In this document: one piece after another, positions 33,798 to 43,294 of the stretch | Layout: every line of letters begins with the position of its first letter | How positions within the stretch are numbered: position 1 is the stretch's first letter | Source: Paraperibacillus esterisolvens | Lineage (GTDB): Bacteria; Bacillota; Bacilli; Bacillales; DSM-1321 | Direction of reading: 5' to 3' | Length of the DNA: 64,000 nucleotides | Assembly: GCF_046237625.1 (NCBI RefSeq) | Contig: NZ_CP143545.1 | Coordinates: 1,302,001 to 1,366,000, forward strand | Position numbers and translations under genes: made by a program | Notes under the pieces: model-generated | The model's input: the letters and a program-made list of their open reading frames with translations, nothing else | Databases searched by the model: none | Told to the model about the DNA's origin: nothing

Positions 33798-34670
33798 ATG
33801 GAAATAAATATTATCGGGGGAGGTGCTGTCGGGCTGCTGACAGCCGCCTGCCTTTCTAGAGGAAATAACCTTACGCTGTATACCCGGACTGCAGGCCAGG
33901 CAGAAACCATCAACAAAAATGGCATTAACTTAGAACGGGGCGGCACTGTAGAGAAAATGGCAGTAACCGCCTGCCCAGTATCGGAAATGAAGAATGAGGG
34001 TCATATCACAATCGTGTGTGTGAAAGCACATCATCTGGAGTATCTGCTGCCTCTCTTGCCAGAGACAGCAACCCCGGTTCTGTTCCTGCAGAATGGCATG
34101 GGGCATCTCAGTTTGCTTGCGGATCTTCCAGTCTCACAAATAGCGGTTGGGATTGTCGAGCATGGGGCCCAAAAAAAGAATGACTTTACGGTTTCCCATA
34201 CGGGCGCTGGTAATATCAGGGCAGCTGTCTACCGGGGGAGCCTCGATTCCTTTAAAATAAAGTCGGAAGATGCTTTATTTCCTTTCATTTACGAGAAGGA
34301 TTATTATAAGATGATGTTGAAGAAACTTATTGTAAATGCCTGTGTTAATCCGCTTACGGCAGTCCTTGGCGCAAGGAACGGGGAGCTGCTGGATAACCCG
34401 CACTTTAACAGTCTCTTTCAATCCATGTACAAGGAAGCAGCGGCTGTCTTTACAATCTCTGATTCGGACGGGATAAAACAGTATATAGAAGAAGTGTGCC
34501 GCAATACAGAGGAAAATAAGTCCTCCATGCTCGTAGATCTGGAGAACGGGAGAAAGACCGAAATTGATGCAATCCTGGGTTACATATTGCAGGAAGCAGA
34601 GCGTAAAAAGATAGAGCCGGCCCTTACTCGTTTGCTGTATACAATGATCAAAGGGAAGGAGCGCCTATAG
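33798..34670 (+). CDS. panE: 2-dehydropantoate 2-reductase (ketopantoate reductase)
   Basis: A 290-residue NADPH enzyme of pantothenate synthesis that reduces ketopantoate to pantoate. The Rossmann loop IIGGGAVGLLTAACL is at residues 4-18; the C-terminal helical domain carries LKKLIVNACVNPLTAVLGARNG (about 174-195), holding the conserved catalytic Lys and Asn. The ATG lies after GGGGGCCAAATAG, a modest ribosome site. It is followed after 11 bp by the DUF3397 gene. Confidence 0.9.
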   Translation: MEINIIGGGAVGLLTAACLSRGNNLTLYTRTAGQAETINKNGINLERGGTVEKMAVTACPVSEMKNEGHITIVCVKAHHLEYLLPLLPETATPVLFLQNGMGHLSLLADLPVSQIAVGIVEHGAQKKNDFTVSHTGAGNIRAAVYRGSLDSFKIKSEDALFPFIYEKDYYKMMLKKLIVNACVNPLTAVLGARNGELLDNPHFNSLFQSMYKEAAAVFTISDSDGIKQYIEEVCRNTEENKSSMLVDLENGRKTEIDAILGYILQEAERKKIEPALTRLLYTMIKGKERL

Positions 34671-34681
34671 GAGGAAACGGT

Positions 34682-35071
34682 ATGTCACAATTCATAGCAA
34701 GTGCTGCTGCAGCCTTTATTACTGTCCCATTACTTAGTTATCTGGCTGTTTTTGCCATTGTCAAAAAGATAACCAAGAGTCATAGAAAATCGATTCATAT
34801 GTCGGCAGACCTGACAACTATTTTCTTGATCCTTTCAGTGCATTACATGATCAAGACTATCTGGGGTACCTCGCTCTTGTGGGTGATTTTCCTATTGCTG
34901 ATCGTGATAGCTGCATCCGTATCGGTCGTGAACTACAAATACCGCGAAGAAGTGGATTTCTTCCGAATCTTTAAAGGCTTCTGGAGAGTGAACTTCATCC
35001 TTTTTTTAGGCGGTTATTTCATTCTGGCTATATACGGCATGATTGACCGGATTGCGAGAATACTGATTTAG
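34682..35071 (+). CDS. DUF3397 membrane protein
   Basis: A 129-residue protein with four hydrophobic helices (about 8-27, 40-60, 64-82, 100-120) separated by short basic loops such as KKITKSHRKSIHMSADLTT. The composition and place, right before bshC, match DUF3397. Function unknown. The ATG follows AGGAGGAAACGGT, and the 11-bp gap to panE suggests one transcript. Confidence 0.8.
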   Translation: MSQFIASAAAAFITVPLLSYLAVFAIVKKITKSHRKSIHMSADLTTIFLILSVHYMIKTIWGTSLLWVIFLLLIVIAASVSVVNYKYREEVDFFRIFKGFWRVNFILFLGGYFILAIYGMIDRIARILI

Positions 35072-35122
35072 AAGGGCCTTGATATCCGATCTCTTTCCGG
35101 GTGCAGGTGCAAGACAGCATCT

Positions 35123-35151
35123 TTGTTTCTCCTGTTTAAAGGTGGTATACT
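35123..35151 (+). promoter_or_regulatory. Candidate SigA promoter for bshC
   Basis: TTGTTT (35123-35128), 17 bp, TATACT (35146-35151) with a TG giving an extended -10. It lies 40 bp before the bshC start. Confidence 0.65.
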
Positions 35152-35190
35152 TTTTAAAGCTAAGTTGGAGAGAGAAAGGAAGTCAGCTTC

Positions 35191-36825
35191 ATGGAAATTA
35201 GGGATCTTGCCCTGCCGGCAATCAACAAGTTCGCATCTGACTATATCGATGGCAGGCTTAAGACGGATAAATTTTTTCATTATGATATCCATGATGAAAA
35301 AGTGTACGAAAAAAGATACAGCGATCTCATGAATCGCAGCTTTCATAGAACAGAGTTGGCCGGACATATCCGTCAATATATGGATCCTTTTGGAATGAAC
35401 GATTGCGTGCTGAGAAACCTGGAAGCGCTTGAGGGGCCGGATTCTGCCGTAGTGATCGGCGGTCAGCAGGCAGGACTCTTGAGTGGGCCTTTATATACTA
35501 TACATAAAGCGATTTCTGTCATTAAGCTTGCGGAACAGCAGGAAAAAGCTTTGAAAAAAAGGGTCATCCCGGTTTTTTGGATTGCGGGCGAGGACCATGA
35601 TATCCAGGAAGTTAATCATATATACGCCATGCGCAATGGAAAGCCGGATAAAATGTCCTATCCAATGTATGTGGCAAAAAAGCCCATGGTCTCGGACCTA
35701 GAGCTGGATTACGATACTGCCTGTACGTGGCTTGAGGACGTTATGGAGAGCTGCGGGGAGACAGAATATACAAATGACCTTTTGGCTGCAATGAAAGAAA
35801 TCATTAAAGAGTCCAGTACCTTTTCGGAGTTTTTTGCACGCCTTCTGCATAGATGGTTCGGAAGCAGCGGGCTGCTCCTGATCGATGCAGCCGATCCCGC
35901 TTTAAGGAAACTTGAATCCCCTTTTTTTACAGGGGTGATCAAAAATGCTGATGAGATAACCAGGAAAGTTTTGGCACAGCAGGAGCTTGTGGCGGGTGAA
36001 GGCTATGGAAAAGCCATCGAACTGGAAGAAAATGCTGCCAATCTCTTTTATTATGAAAAAGAAAAGCAGGTGAGGACGCTGCTTTCGCTCGATGACAAGG
36101 GCAGATTCATTTCGGGAAAAGATGAGGCCTTTGCGTTTACTACGGATGAAATGCTTGAGCTGGCTGAAAGCCGGCCGGAATGCCTGAGCAATAATGTGGT
36201 CACTAGGCCTATCATGCAGGAAAGCCTTTTCCCGGTCCTGGCTTTTATTGCCGGGCCGGGGGAGGCCGCGTATTGGGCGGAGCTGAAGCAGTCGTTCGAG
36301 CTTTTCGAAATGAAAATGCCGCCAATCGTACCGAGGCTCAACATTACCCTGCTTGAACGCTCAGTTGAGACAGACCTGAAGGAAGTGGGCATGTCTATTG
36401 AGGATGCACTCAGCGGCAGGACAAAGGAAAGGCTGTCCGGCTTCCTCTGTCAGATCAAGGATGAAACGTTAGAAGACCTTTATGCAAGGATGCTTGGCGG
36501 TGTGGAAGAATCCCATCGAGAATTTTCCGCCCGTGCGCTGAAGGTTGATGGGGCATTAAGCCCATTGCTTGAAAAGAATTTAGATATCATAAAAAAACAG
36601 CTTCAGTTCATCTACGACAAAACAAATGAAAGAAACAAGGATAAATATAAAACTGTAACCAGTAAGTATAACCGGATCAGCTGCTCCCTCTCACCACTGG
36701 ATTCACCACAGGAGAGAATATGGAACCCGATATACTTTCTGAATAAATATGGACCTGATTTCATTCAGGAACTAACAGAGCTCCAATATGAATTTAATAA
36801 TAAGCATAAGGTGATAATGCTTTAA
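35191..36825 (+). CDS. bshC: Putative cysteine ligase BshC (bacillithiol synthesis)
   Basis: A 544-residue protein that joins cysteine to glucosaminyl-malate in the last step of bacillithiol synthesis. The N-terminal Rossmann-like part includes VVIGGQQAGLLSGPLYTIHKA (split around residues 87-107) and FWIAGEDHDIQEVNHIY (about 130-146), the most conserved blocks; the C-terminus is a long coiled coil (about 390-470) and ends in RIWNPIYFLNKYG. Length fits. The ATG follows GGAGAGAGAAAGGAAG. It has its own promoter and terminator. Confidence 0.94.
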   Translation: MEIRDLALPAINKFASDYIDGRLKTDKFFHYDIHDEKVYEKRYSDLMNRSFHRTELAGHIRQYMDPFGMNDCVLRNLEALEGPDSAVVIGGQQAGLLSGPLYTIHKAISVIKLAEQQEKALKKRVIPVFWIAGEDHDIQEVNHIYAMRNGKPDKMSYPMYVAKKPMVSDLELDYDTACTWLEDVMESCGETEYTNDLLAAMKEIIKESSTFSEFFARLLHRWFGSSGLLLIDAADPALRKLESPFFTGVIKNADEITRKVLAQQELVAGEGYGKAIELEENAANLFYYEKEKQVRTLLSLDDKGRFISGKDEAFAFTTDEMLELAESRPECLSNNVVTRPIMQESLFPVLAFIAGPGEAAYWAELKQSFELFEMKMPPIVPRLNITLLERSVETDLKEVGMSIEDALSGRTKERLSGFLCQIKDETLEDLYARMLGGVEESHREFSARALKVDGALSPLLEKNLDIIKKQLQFIYDKTNERNKDKYKTVTSKYNRISCSLSPLDSPQERIWNPIYFLNKYGPDFIQELTELQYEFNNKHKVIML

Positions 36826-36874
36826 AAGAGAAAGTCCGAAGTGGATGTATACCACTTGCGGGCTCTTTTTTTTT
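36825..36874 (+). terminator. Terminator of bshC
   Basis: An interrupted stem with AGTGG pairing CCACT at the tip and AAGAG pairing CTCTT at the base, then a run of more than eight T residues. Confidence 0.9.
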
Positions 36875-36962
36875 GCCGGCATGCCATGTATACAGCGGGA
36901 ATGCCCGTATGACTTGAAACAGGGTTCCAATCCCTCAAGCAAGACTAAGAGATGGAAGGAAA

Positions 36963-36992
36963 TTGATGTTGAGGAAGCAAAAGGGGTATTAT
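36963..36992 (+). promoter_or_regulatory. Candidate SigA promoter for the mraZ operon
   Basis: TTGATG (36963-36968), 18 bp, TATTAT (36987-36992), leaving about 90 nt of leader before mraZ. Its downstream part contains the repeated MraZ-box element. Confidence 0.55.
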
Positions 36993-37030
36993 CCATGTGC
37001 CAGTTTTATATTTCATGATTAATATAAAAA

Positions 37031-37086
37031 TGGTGGTGAAAAGTGGGGGGATGTGGTACATTGAAATTAGAAAGTGGGGGTAGTGG
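37031..37086 (+). promoter_or_regulatory. Putative MraZ-binding repeats
   Basis: Two near-copies of AAAGTGGGGG followed by GTGG stand 31-32 bp apart (about 37040-37056 and 37071-37086), with a further TGGTGGTG at 37031. MraZ is known to bind spaced GTGG/TGGG-type direct repeats in front of its own gene. The second copy supplies the G-rich ribosome site of mraZ, so binding could also affect translation. Confidence 0.6.
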
Positions 37087-37089
37087 CAA

Positions 37090-37521
37090 ATGTTCATGGG
37101 CGAATACCATCATACCATTGATAACAAGGGCCGGATCATCGTCCCCGCAAAGTTTAGAGAAAGCCTTGGCGAGGAGTTTGTTATCACCCGGGGACTGGAT
37201 CAATGTTTATTTGGTTATCCATTGGAAGAATGGAAGCAGCTCGAAGAAAAACTAAAAGCTCTGCCGCTTACCAAAAAAGATGCCCGGGCATTTACAAGGT
37301 TCTTCTTTTCGGGAGCGACAGAATGCGAATTAGACAAACAAGGCCGCATCAACATACCCGCACCACTTACAGCTTATGCATCGCTGGAGAAAGAATGTGT
37401 TGTTCTCGGAGTTTCCAATCGAATTGAGATTTGGAGCAAGCCTCTTTGGGAAGACTATTTTACAAATTCCGAAGATTCTTTTGCAGAAATCGCTGAAAAC
37501 ATGATAGGTTTCGATATTTAG
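37090..37521 (+). CDS. mraZ: Transcriptional regulator MraZ
   Basis: A 143-residue protein made of two tandem SpoVT/AbrB-like swapped-hairpin domains; each has the DxxGR signature (TIDNKGRIIVPAKF near 9-22 and ELDKQGRINIPAPL near 80-93). It forms a ring-shaped oligomer and controls the division-wall operon it heads. The sequence is very close to the Bacillus family, starting MFMGEYHHTID. rsmH follows after 49 bp. Confidence 0.96.
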   Translation: MFMGEYHHTIDNKGRIIVPAKFRESLGEEFVITRGLDQCLFGYPLEEWKQLEEKLKALPLTKKDARAFTRFFFSGATECELDKQGRINIPAPLTAYASLEKECVVLGVSNRIEIWSKPLWEDYFTNSEDSFAEIAENMIGFDI

Positions 37522-37570
37522 CGTATTCATTGCATCAGGATGTTTCATTCTCGATTGGAAGGTGAAGTTA

Positions 37571-38503
37571 TTGTTTCAGCATACAACTGTATTGCTCAAG
37601 GAAACTGTCGATGGCTTGAATATTAAGCCGGACGGTGTTTATGTTGACTGTACCATGGGCGGGGCTGGGCACAGTGAATATCTGTTATCCCTATTATCCC
37701 CGGAAGGCCATTTATTTGCGTTTGATCAGGATGAAACGGCCATTAAAAATGCAAGTGAGAAATTAAAGAAATACAGCGGGCAAGTCACTATGATTCAAAG
37801 CAACTTTAAGCATATCGCCCGCGAGCTCGGCGAACGCGGAATACATAAAGTGGACGGGATTCTCTATGATTTGGGAGTTTCTTCCCCGCAGCTGGATACA
37901 CCTGAGAGAGGCTTCAGCTACCATAATGATGCCCCGCTTGATATGCGTATGGACCAGAGTGCTGGTCTCTCTGCCTATGACGTAGTGAACTCCTGGTCAT
38001 TTCAGGAGCTGATCAGCATTTTCTTTAAATATGGAGAGGAAAAATTTTCAAAGCAGATTGCAAGGAAAATAGAAGCTGCCCGAGAAATTAAGCCTATCGA
38101 GACAACTTTCGAACTGGTTGAGCTCATCAAGGAAGGCATCCCTGCTCCGGCCAGGAGAAAGGGAGGCCATCCGGCTAAAAGGATTTTCCAGGCAATCCGA
38201 ATTGCCGTTAATGATGAGTTAGGTGTTTTTGAAGACTCGCTCCATCAGGCCATCGGCCTCCTGGCCCCTGGCGGCAGAATATCGGTCATAACCTTCCACT
38301 CATTGGAGGACCGTATCTGTAAAACGGTTTATAAGAAGCTTGGGGAAACACCCCCGCTTCCGCCCGGGCTGCCGATCATCCCGGAAGAGTACAAGCCGGT
38401 GATCAAGATCATTACCAGAAAGCCCATTCTGCCAAGTGAAGAAGAAATAGAGATGAACAACAGGGCTAGGTCGGCCAAATTGCGCATCGCTGAAAAAATA
38501 TAA
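37571..38503 (+). CDS. rsmH: 16S rRNA (cytosine1402-N4)-methyltransferase RsmH
   Basis: A 310-residue methyltransferase (MraW). VYVDCTMGGAGHSEYLL near 24-40 binds S-adenosylmethionine; ILYDLGVSSPQLDTPERGFS (about 97-116) and GGRISVITFHSLEDR (about 234-248) are family blocks; the C-terminus is RARSAKLRIAEKI. It methylates C1402 of the 16S decoding centre. The TTG at 37571 lies six bases after GGAAGGTG and gives the expected MFQHTTVLL; the GTG three codons earlier lies in the ribosome site. Confidence 0.95.
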   Translation: MFQHTTVLLKETVDGLNIKPDGVYVDCTMGGAGHSEYLLSLLSPEGHLFAFDQDETAIKNASEKLKKYSGQVTMIQSNFKHIARELGERGIHKVDGILYDLGVSSPQLDTPERGFSYHNDAPLDMRMDQSAGLSAYDVVNSWSFQELISIFFKYGEEKFSKQIARKIEAAREIKPIETTFELVELIKEGIPAPARRKGGHPAKRIFQAIRIAVNDELGVFEDSLHQAIGLLAPGGRISVITFHSLEDRICKTVYKKLGETPPLPPGLPIIPEEYKPVIKIITRKPILPSEEEIEMNNRARSAKLRIAEKI

Positions 38504-38522
38504 GGAGATCAGGGGGAGAAAC

Positions 38523-38873
38523 ATGAGCACTGTAGCAAAAAAAGTGTTGGAGCAGCAGAGTGTACCAGGGAAAAAGGTTCAATCCGTCATCCGGCACAAA
38601 ACTGGAATTACGTTTGGCGAAAAGATCTTACTGGTCGTTTTTGCCCTGCTGGTAGCCGGCGCAGGCATTAAGATCATTGCCAACCAATCTGCTGTCTATA
38701 GCGTGAATAAGGAAATACAGCAGGTAGAGGGTTCCATTGACAATCAAAAGAAAGTGAATGGGGATCTGAAGGTGCAGGTAAGTGAACTCAGCACTTATGA
38801 GAGAGTCAAGAAAAAAGCAGCTGAGCTGGGCCTGAAGCTTAACCAGAATAATGTTAAGGTTGTACAGGACTGA
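38523..38873 (+). CDS. ftsL: Cell division protein FtsL
   Basis: A 116-residue bitopic protein: cytoplasmic basic N-terminus, one membrane helix (about 37-57, ILLVVFALLVAGAGIKII) and an extracellular leucine-zipper-like coiled coil up to KVVQD. FtsL pairs with DivIC and DivIB to position and activate the septal synthase PBP2B/FtsW. The ATG follows AGGGGGAGAAAC, and the stop overlaps the pbpB start by one base. Confidence 0.92.
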   Translation: MSTVAKKVLEQQSVPGKKVQSVIRHKTGITFGEKILLVVFALLVAGAGIKIIANQSAVYSVNKEIQQVEGSIDNQKKVNGDLKVQVSELSTYERVKKKAAELGLKLNQNNVKVVQD

Positions 38874-41068
38874 TGCAAAAGCAAAAAAATATATCAACAG
38901 GAGCAGTGGTCCTCTTCTTTACATTTGGACTGCTCTTTTTTATTTTGGCAGGCAGATTCTTGTATATAGAAGTTACGGGAGAAGCGGGGGGAACTGCCCT
39001 TGCCCGGAAGCTTGAAACCAAATACTTACGGCAGGATATCCTTGAAGCGAAAAGGGGAAGCATCGTGGATCGGACAGGTGAACCTATTGCAGAGGATACG
39101 GTTTCTTATAAACTGACGGCCATACTGGACAAGTCGGTTACGGCGGATCCGGATCATCCAAAGCATGTGACAAACCCGCAGAAGACAGCAAGAGAGCTTG
39201 CTAAATTTATCGATATGGATGAAAGCGAGATATTTGAGAGGCTGAATAAAAAGGTTTTTCAGGTTGAGTTTGGAAGTGCGGGAAAGGATATTACCCACCA
39301 GACCAAAAATGAGATTGAAGCCCTGGATCTCCCCGGCATCATGTTCCAGCGGGAATCCAAACGATTCTATCCAAATGGAGTCTTTGCCTCCCATCTGGTC
39401 GGTTTTACAGAAACTAAGTTTAATAAAAAAACTAAAAAAGAAGAAGCCACAGGGAGTCTGGGCCTTGAAAGGACGATGGAAAAGTATTTGAAGGAAACGG
39501 ATGGCGTTGTAAAGTATGACAGCGATAAATGGGGCTTCCTCCTTCCAAACTCAAAGGAAAAAATTACCCGGCCTAAGGATGGGGCTAAGGTTTCTGTAAC
39601 CCTGGATAAAAAAATCCAGACTTTCCTGGAGGATTCCATGAATTCCGTACAGCTGAAGTACAATCCAAAAAAAATGATCGGTATTGTCGCCAATCCCAAA
39701 ACCGGTGAAATCCTCGCGATGAGCCAGAGGCCGACTTTTCACCCGAAAACGAGGGAAGGGCTTGAGGATGGCTGGCAGAATCTTGCTGTGGAGGATTCGT
39801 TTGAGCCGGGATCGACGATGAAGGTATTCACCCTTGCAGCCGCGGTCCAGGAAAATGTGTTCAATCCTAACGATACGTATAAATCAGGAACATACAAAAA
39901 GGGGAATTCAGGAAGCATCCGCGACCATAATGGCGGAGCAGGCTGGGGGACCATCACCTATCTAGAAGGCCTTCAGAGGTCATCAAATGTGGCTTTCGCC
40001 AAGCTTGCCATGGAAAAGCTCGGCGAGGAAAAGTTCCGGACGTACCTGACAAAATTCGGTTTTGACAAGCCGACGGGCATCGATCTGCCGAACGAAGCGA
40101 CCGGGAAGATCCTGTATAAATGGCCCATCGAAAAAATAACTACGGCCTTTGGACAGGGATCTGCCATCACGCCGATTCAACAGATACAGGCTGCTACCGC
40201 CGTCGCAAATGGCGGCAAAATGATGCGTCCTTATGTTATAAAGGATATAACCGATCCTTCCACAAAAAAGGTAATTAAAAAAACGGAACCAAAGGCTGTT
40301 TCCCAGCCAATTTCATCTGAAACCGCGAAAAAGGTTAGGGATTATCTGGGTACTGTCGTAACAAGCGAGCATGGAACCGGCAAACGGTATAAAATAAACG
40401 GCTATGAAGTGGCAGGGAAGACCGGCACAGCGCAGATGCCCGGGCCAGACGGAAAGTACCTGACAGGAGCCAGCAATTATGTGTTTTCATTCCTTGGTAT
40501 GGCACCTAAAGACGATCCCGAGCTTGTCATGTATGTAGCCGTCCAGCAGCCGGAAGTCGAATATTACACAGACGGCTCCATCCCGGTATCCATGATTTTT
40601 AATACAGTCATGCGCAACAGCCTGCAATATCTGAACATCAAGCCTTCCATGGCCGAAGCCAAATCATCCAGGGCTGTCGAGGACTTCACGGGTAAAGATG
40701 CCGCTCAAACCGCGAAGTCCCTGGAAGCCGAAGGATATGAAGTCATTCAGCTTGGGAACGGAACTGGCATCATCAGCCAGAATCCTAAACAGGGCACTAA
40801 ACTCCTTCAGGGTGAAAGGATCATTCTCAGGACAGAAGGAAACATGAAGGCACCCGATATGAAGGGATGGTCGCTGAGGGATGTCATGAAAGTGGCTAAG
40901 ACCAGCGGAGTTCCGCTTCAGACGGTTGGAAGCGGCTATGTAGTCAAGCAGAATGTACAGCCAGGAAGCAGGCTTTCTCAAAAAGAGTATGTAATTGTCC
41001 AAATGAAGAAGCCGGAGGATATGCAGAAAAAAGACCCTCCAAAAATAGATGAATATAAAGGATCATGA
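38873..41068 (+). CDS. pbpB: Penicillin-binding protein 2B, septal transpeptidase
   Basis: A 731-residue class B PBP: N-terminal anchor (about 10-32), dimerisation domain, and a transpeptidase with SxxK in EPGSTMKVFT (Ser near 313), SxN in RSSNVAFA, and KTGTAQ near 522, then two C-terminal PASTA domains (about 590-720). It crosslinks septal peptidoglycan with FtsW. Its start shares one base with the ftsL stop. The next gene, spoVD, is its sporulation paralogue, pointing to tandem duplication. Confidence 0.97.
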   Translation: MQKQKNISTGAVVLFFTFGLLFFILAGRFLYIEVTGEAGGTALARKLETKYLRQDILEAKRGSIVDRTGEPIAEDTVSYKLTAILDKSVTADPDHPKHVTNPQKTARELAKFIDMDESEIFERLNKKVFQVEFGSAGKDITHQTKNEIEALDLPGIMFQRESKRFYPNGVFASHLVGFTETKFNKKTKKEEATGSLGLERTMEKYLKETDGVVKYDSDKWGFLLPNSKEKITRPKDGAKVSVTLDKKIQTFLEDSMNSVQLKYNPKKMIGIVANPKTGEILAMSQRPTFHPKTREGLEDGWQNLAVEDSFEPGSTMKVFTLAAAVQENVFNPNDTYKSGTYKKGNSGSIRDHNGGAGWGTITYLEGLQRSSNVAFAKLAMEKLGEEKFRTYLTKFGFDKPTGIDLPNEATGKILYKWPIEKITTAFGQGSAITPIQQIQAATAVANGGKMMRPYVIKDITDPSTKKVIKKTEPKAVSQPISSETAKKVRDYLGTVVTSEHGTGKRYKINGYEVAGKTGTAQMPGPDGKYLTGASNYVFSFLGMAPKDDPELVMYVAVQQPEVEYYTDGSIPVSMIFNTVMRNSLQYLNIKPSMAEAKSSRAVEDFTGKDAAQTAKSLEAEGYEVIQLGNGTGIISQNPKQGTKLLQGERIILRTEGNMKAPDMKGWSLRDVMKVAKTSGVPLQTVGSGYVVKQNVQPGSRLSQKEYVIVQMKKPEDMQKKDPPKIDEYKGS

Positions 41069-41156
41069 CCATTAAAGGAGACGGGCAGCCGTCTCCTTTT
41101 TGACGTTTTTGAATCAGGTTCTTTGATAGTTTTTGTACTTTATAAATTGGTACAGG

Positions 41157-41164
41157 CATACATT
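41157..41164 (+). promoter_or_regulatory. Candidate SigE -10 element upstream of spoVD
   Basis: CATACATT matches the SigE -10 pattern (CATACA-T). The -35 region about 15 bp upstream is only loosely similar (GTACTTT). spoVD is SigE-controlled in B. subtilis, which supports the call. Confidence 0.4.
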
Positions 41165-41198
41165 CTTAACAGCAATGAATACTTGGGGGTGTAATGCT

Positions 41199-43121
41199 TT
41201 GCGCGTATCAAACGTGACTGTGCGGAAAAGGCTGGCTATTGCCCTGGCCGCAGGTTTTCTCATCTTTTTGATCATAGATATACGTCTTGGATATGTTCAA
41301 TTCTTCCTTGGGAATTCGCTTACGGAAAAGGCCAAGGATTCCTGGAGCCGGAATCTGCCCTTTGAACCTAAAAGGGGCGAGATCGTTGACAGGAATGGTG
41401 TGGCCCTTGCGACCAATATCAGCGCTCCGACGGTTTATGCCGTGCCGCGGCAGATACAGGATCCGGCTCATACAGCTGAAAAGCTTGCGGCTGTGCTGGG
41501 CATGGACAAGGAAAAAGCATATAAAACCGTCACATCGAGGGTGTCGATGGTAAAGGTTCCGGAAGGGCGCAAAATCAGTCATGAAAAGGCAAAAGAGCTG
41601 AGGGCACTCGGCCTGAAAGGAATTTATATCGCCGAGGATTCCAAACGGCATTATCCTTATGGGAAATATCTGTCACATGTCCTGGGCTTTGCAGGGATTG
41701 ACAATCAGGGATTGATGGGGATTGAATTGTCTTATGATAAAGAGCTGAAAGGAGAAAAAGGCTATGTGAAGTTTTATGCAGACGCGAAGGGAAAAAGGAT
41801 GGAGAAAATGGCGGATGATTATAAAGCACCTGCAGACGGCCTCGATCTGAAGCTGACGATAGACAGTAAAATCCAAACCATCATGGAGAGGGAGCTGGAT
41901 AATGCTGAGGCACTCTATAACCCGGATGGCATCATTGCGATTGCGATGAATCCGAAGAACGGCGAGATCCTAGGAATGTCTTCAAGACCGACCTTTGATC
42001 CGGCAAAGTTCCGGGACGTGCCACAGGAAATCTATAACCGGAATCTGCCGGTCTGGAGCACCTATGAACCTGGGTCCACCTTTAAGATCATCACGCTTGC
42101 AGCTGCGCTTGAGGAGAAAAAGGTAGATCTCCTGAAAGACCATTTCTATGACTCCGGCTCTGTAGAGGTAGGCGGTGCGCGCCTTCATTGCTGGAAACAC
42201 GGGGGGCACGGCTCGGAGTCCTTCCTTGAGGTTGTCCAGAATTCCTGCAACCCGGGCTTTATTGAACTCGGGGAGAGGCTTGGCAAGGAAAAATTATTTT
42301 CTTATATAAAGAATTTCGGATTCGGGGAGAAGACAGGCATAGACCTTCAGGGCGAGGGCAGGGGGATTCTTTTTAATCTTGACAGAGTCGGGCCGGTGGA
42401 ACAGGCAACAACCGCATTCGGACAAGGTGTATCAGTTACTCCCATCCAGCAGGCAGCAGCGGTTGCAGCGGCGGTAAATGGTGGAACTCTTTATACGCCC
42501 TATATCGCCAAGGAGCTCATCGATCCGAAGACAGGAAAAACGGTCATGAAGAAAAAGCCGGAGGCGAAGAGGAAAGTGATTTCTGAGGAAACCTCCAGGC
42601 AGATAAGAAATGCCCTGGAGTCAGTTGTAGCCCAGGGAACAGGAAGAAATGCATTTGTTGAGTCTTACCGGGTTGGAGGCAAGACAGGGACAGCCCAAAA
42701 AGTAAAGAACGGCAGATATATGGAAGGGAATTACATCGTATCTTTCATAGGCTTTGCTCCAGCTGATGATCCTCAGATCGTGGTCTATACAGCTGTGGAC
42801 AATCCGAAAGGAACCGTCCAGTTCGGAGGCACGGTCGCGGCACCGATTGTCGGTAAAATCATGAACGATTCCCTGCGGGCGATGCATGTGCCCCTCAGAA
42901 AGAACCAGATAGAAAAGAAGGCTAACTGGCTGGACCCTGTGATGCTCGAGATACCGGATTTGACCGGTATGAGCATTAAAGAGCTGCAGACACAGCCGTT
43001 TAATATCAATCTGGACGTGGCAGGACAGGGGAATGTCATTGTCAAACAGTCCCCGCCGCCGGGGATAAAGGTGAAAGAGGGGTCCACTATCAGGATTTAC
43101 CTTGGCGAAAAGGCTGAATAA
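41199..43121 (+). CDS. spoVD: Stage V sporulation protein D, spore cortex transpeptidase
   Basis: A 640-residue class B PBP acting with SpoVE to build the spore cortex. It has an N-terminal anchor (about 13-32), SxxK in EPGSTFKIIT (Ser near 292), SxN in NSCNPGF, KTGTAQ near 493, and a single PASTA domain at the end. The TTG at 41199 follows GGGGGTG and gives the known N-terminus MRVSNVTVRKR; the longer frame from 41133 is rejected because it crosses the promoter. The gap from pbpB is 130 bp. Confidence 0.95.
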   Translation: MRVSNVTVRKRLAIALAAGFLIFLIIDIRLGYVQFFLGNSLTEKAKDSWSRNLPFEPKRGEIVDRNGVALATNISAPTVYAVPRQIQDPAHTAEKLAAVLGMDKEKAYKTVTSRVSMVKVPEGRKISHEKAKELRALGLKGIYIAEDSKRHYPYGKYLSHVLGFAGIDNQGLMGIELSYDKELKGEKGYVKFYADAKGKRMEKMADDYKAPADGLDLKLTIDSKIQTIMERELDNAEALYNPDGIIAIAMNPKNGEILGMSSRPTFDPAKFRDVPQEIYNRNLPVWSTYEPGSTFKIITLAAALEEKKVDLLKDHFYDSGSVEVGGARLHCWKHGGHGSESFLEVVQNSCNPGFIELGERLGKEKLFSYIKNFGFGEKTGIDLQGEGRGILFNLDRVGPVEQATTAFGQGVSVTPIQQAAAVAAAVNGGTLYTPYIAKELIDPKTGKTVMKKKPEAKRKVISEETSRQIRNALESVVAQGTGRNAFVESYRVGGKTGTAQKVKNGRYMEGNYIVSFIGFAPADDPQIVVYTAVDNPKGTVQFGGTVAAPIVGKIMNDSLRAMHVPLRKNQIEKKANWLDPVMLEIPDLTGMSIKELQTQPFNINLDVAGQGNVIVKQSPPPGIKVKEGSTIRIYLGEKAE

Positions 43122-43136
43122 GGATACAATAAGGAG

Positions 43137-43165
43137 CGGCTGTATAATTTTCAGCCGTTTTCTTA
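43137..43165 (+). terminator. Probable terminator after spoVD
   Basis: CGGCTG (43137-43142) pairs with CAGCCG (43152-43157), then TTTTCTTATTT. It would partly separate spoVD from murE. Confidence 0.7.
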
Positions 43166-43294
43166 TTTGGTCCTTTCATGCCGGCTGGCCCAGGGGCGTG
43201 TCAGTATTTTTAGTTCTATTTTAATTAGCAGAAACGCTTGTTTTCGTATAGAATATAAGTTAATGTTTTAGTTTAGATTGTGAGGAATGAAAAG

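Noticed and set aside
38873..43121. pbpB-spoVD as a recent strain-specific duplication
   Set aside because: The same tandem pair exists in B. subtilis and the two proteins differ in PASTA number, so the duplication is old.
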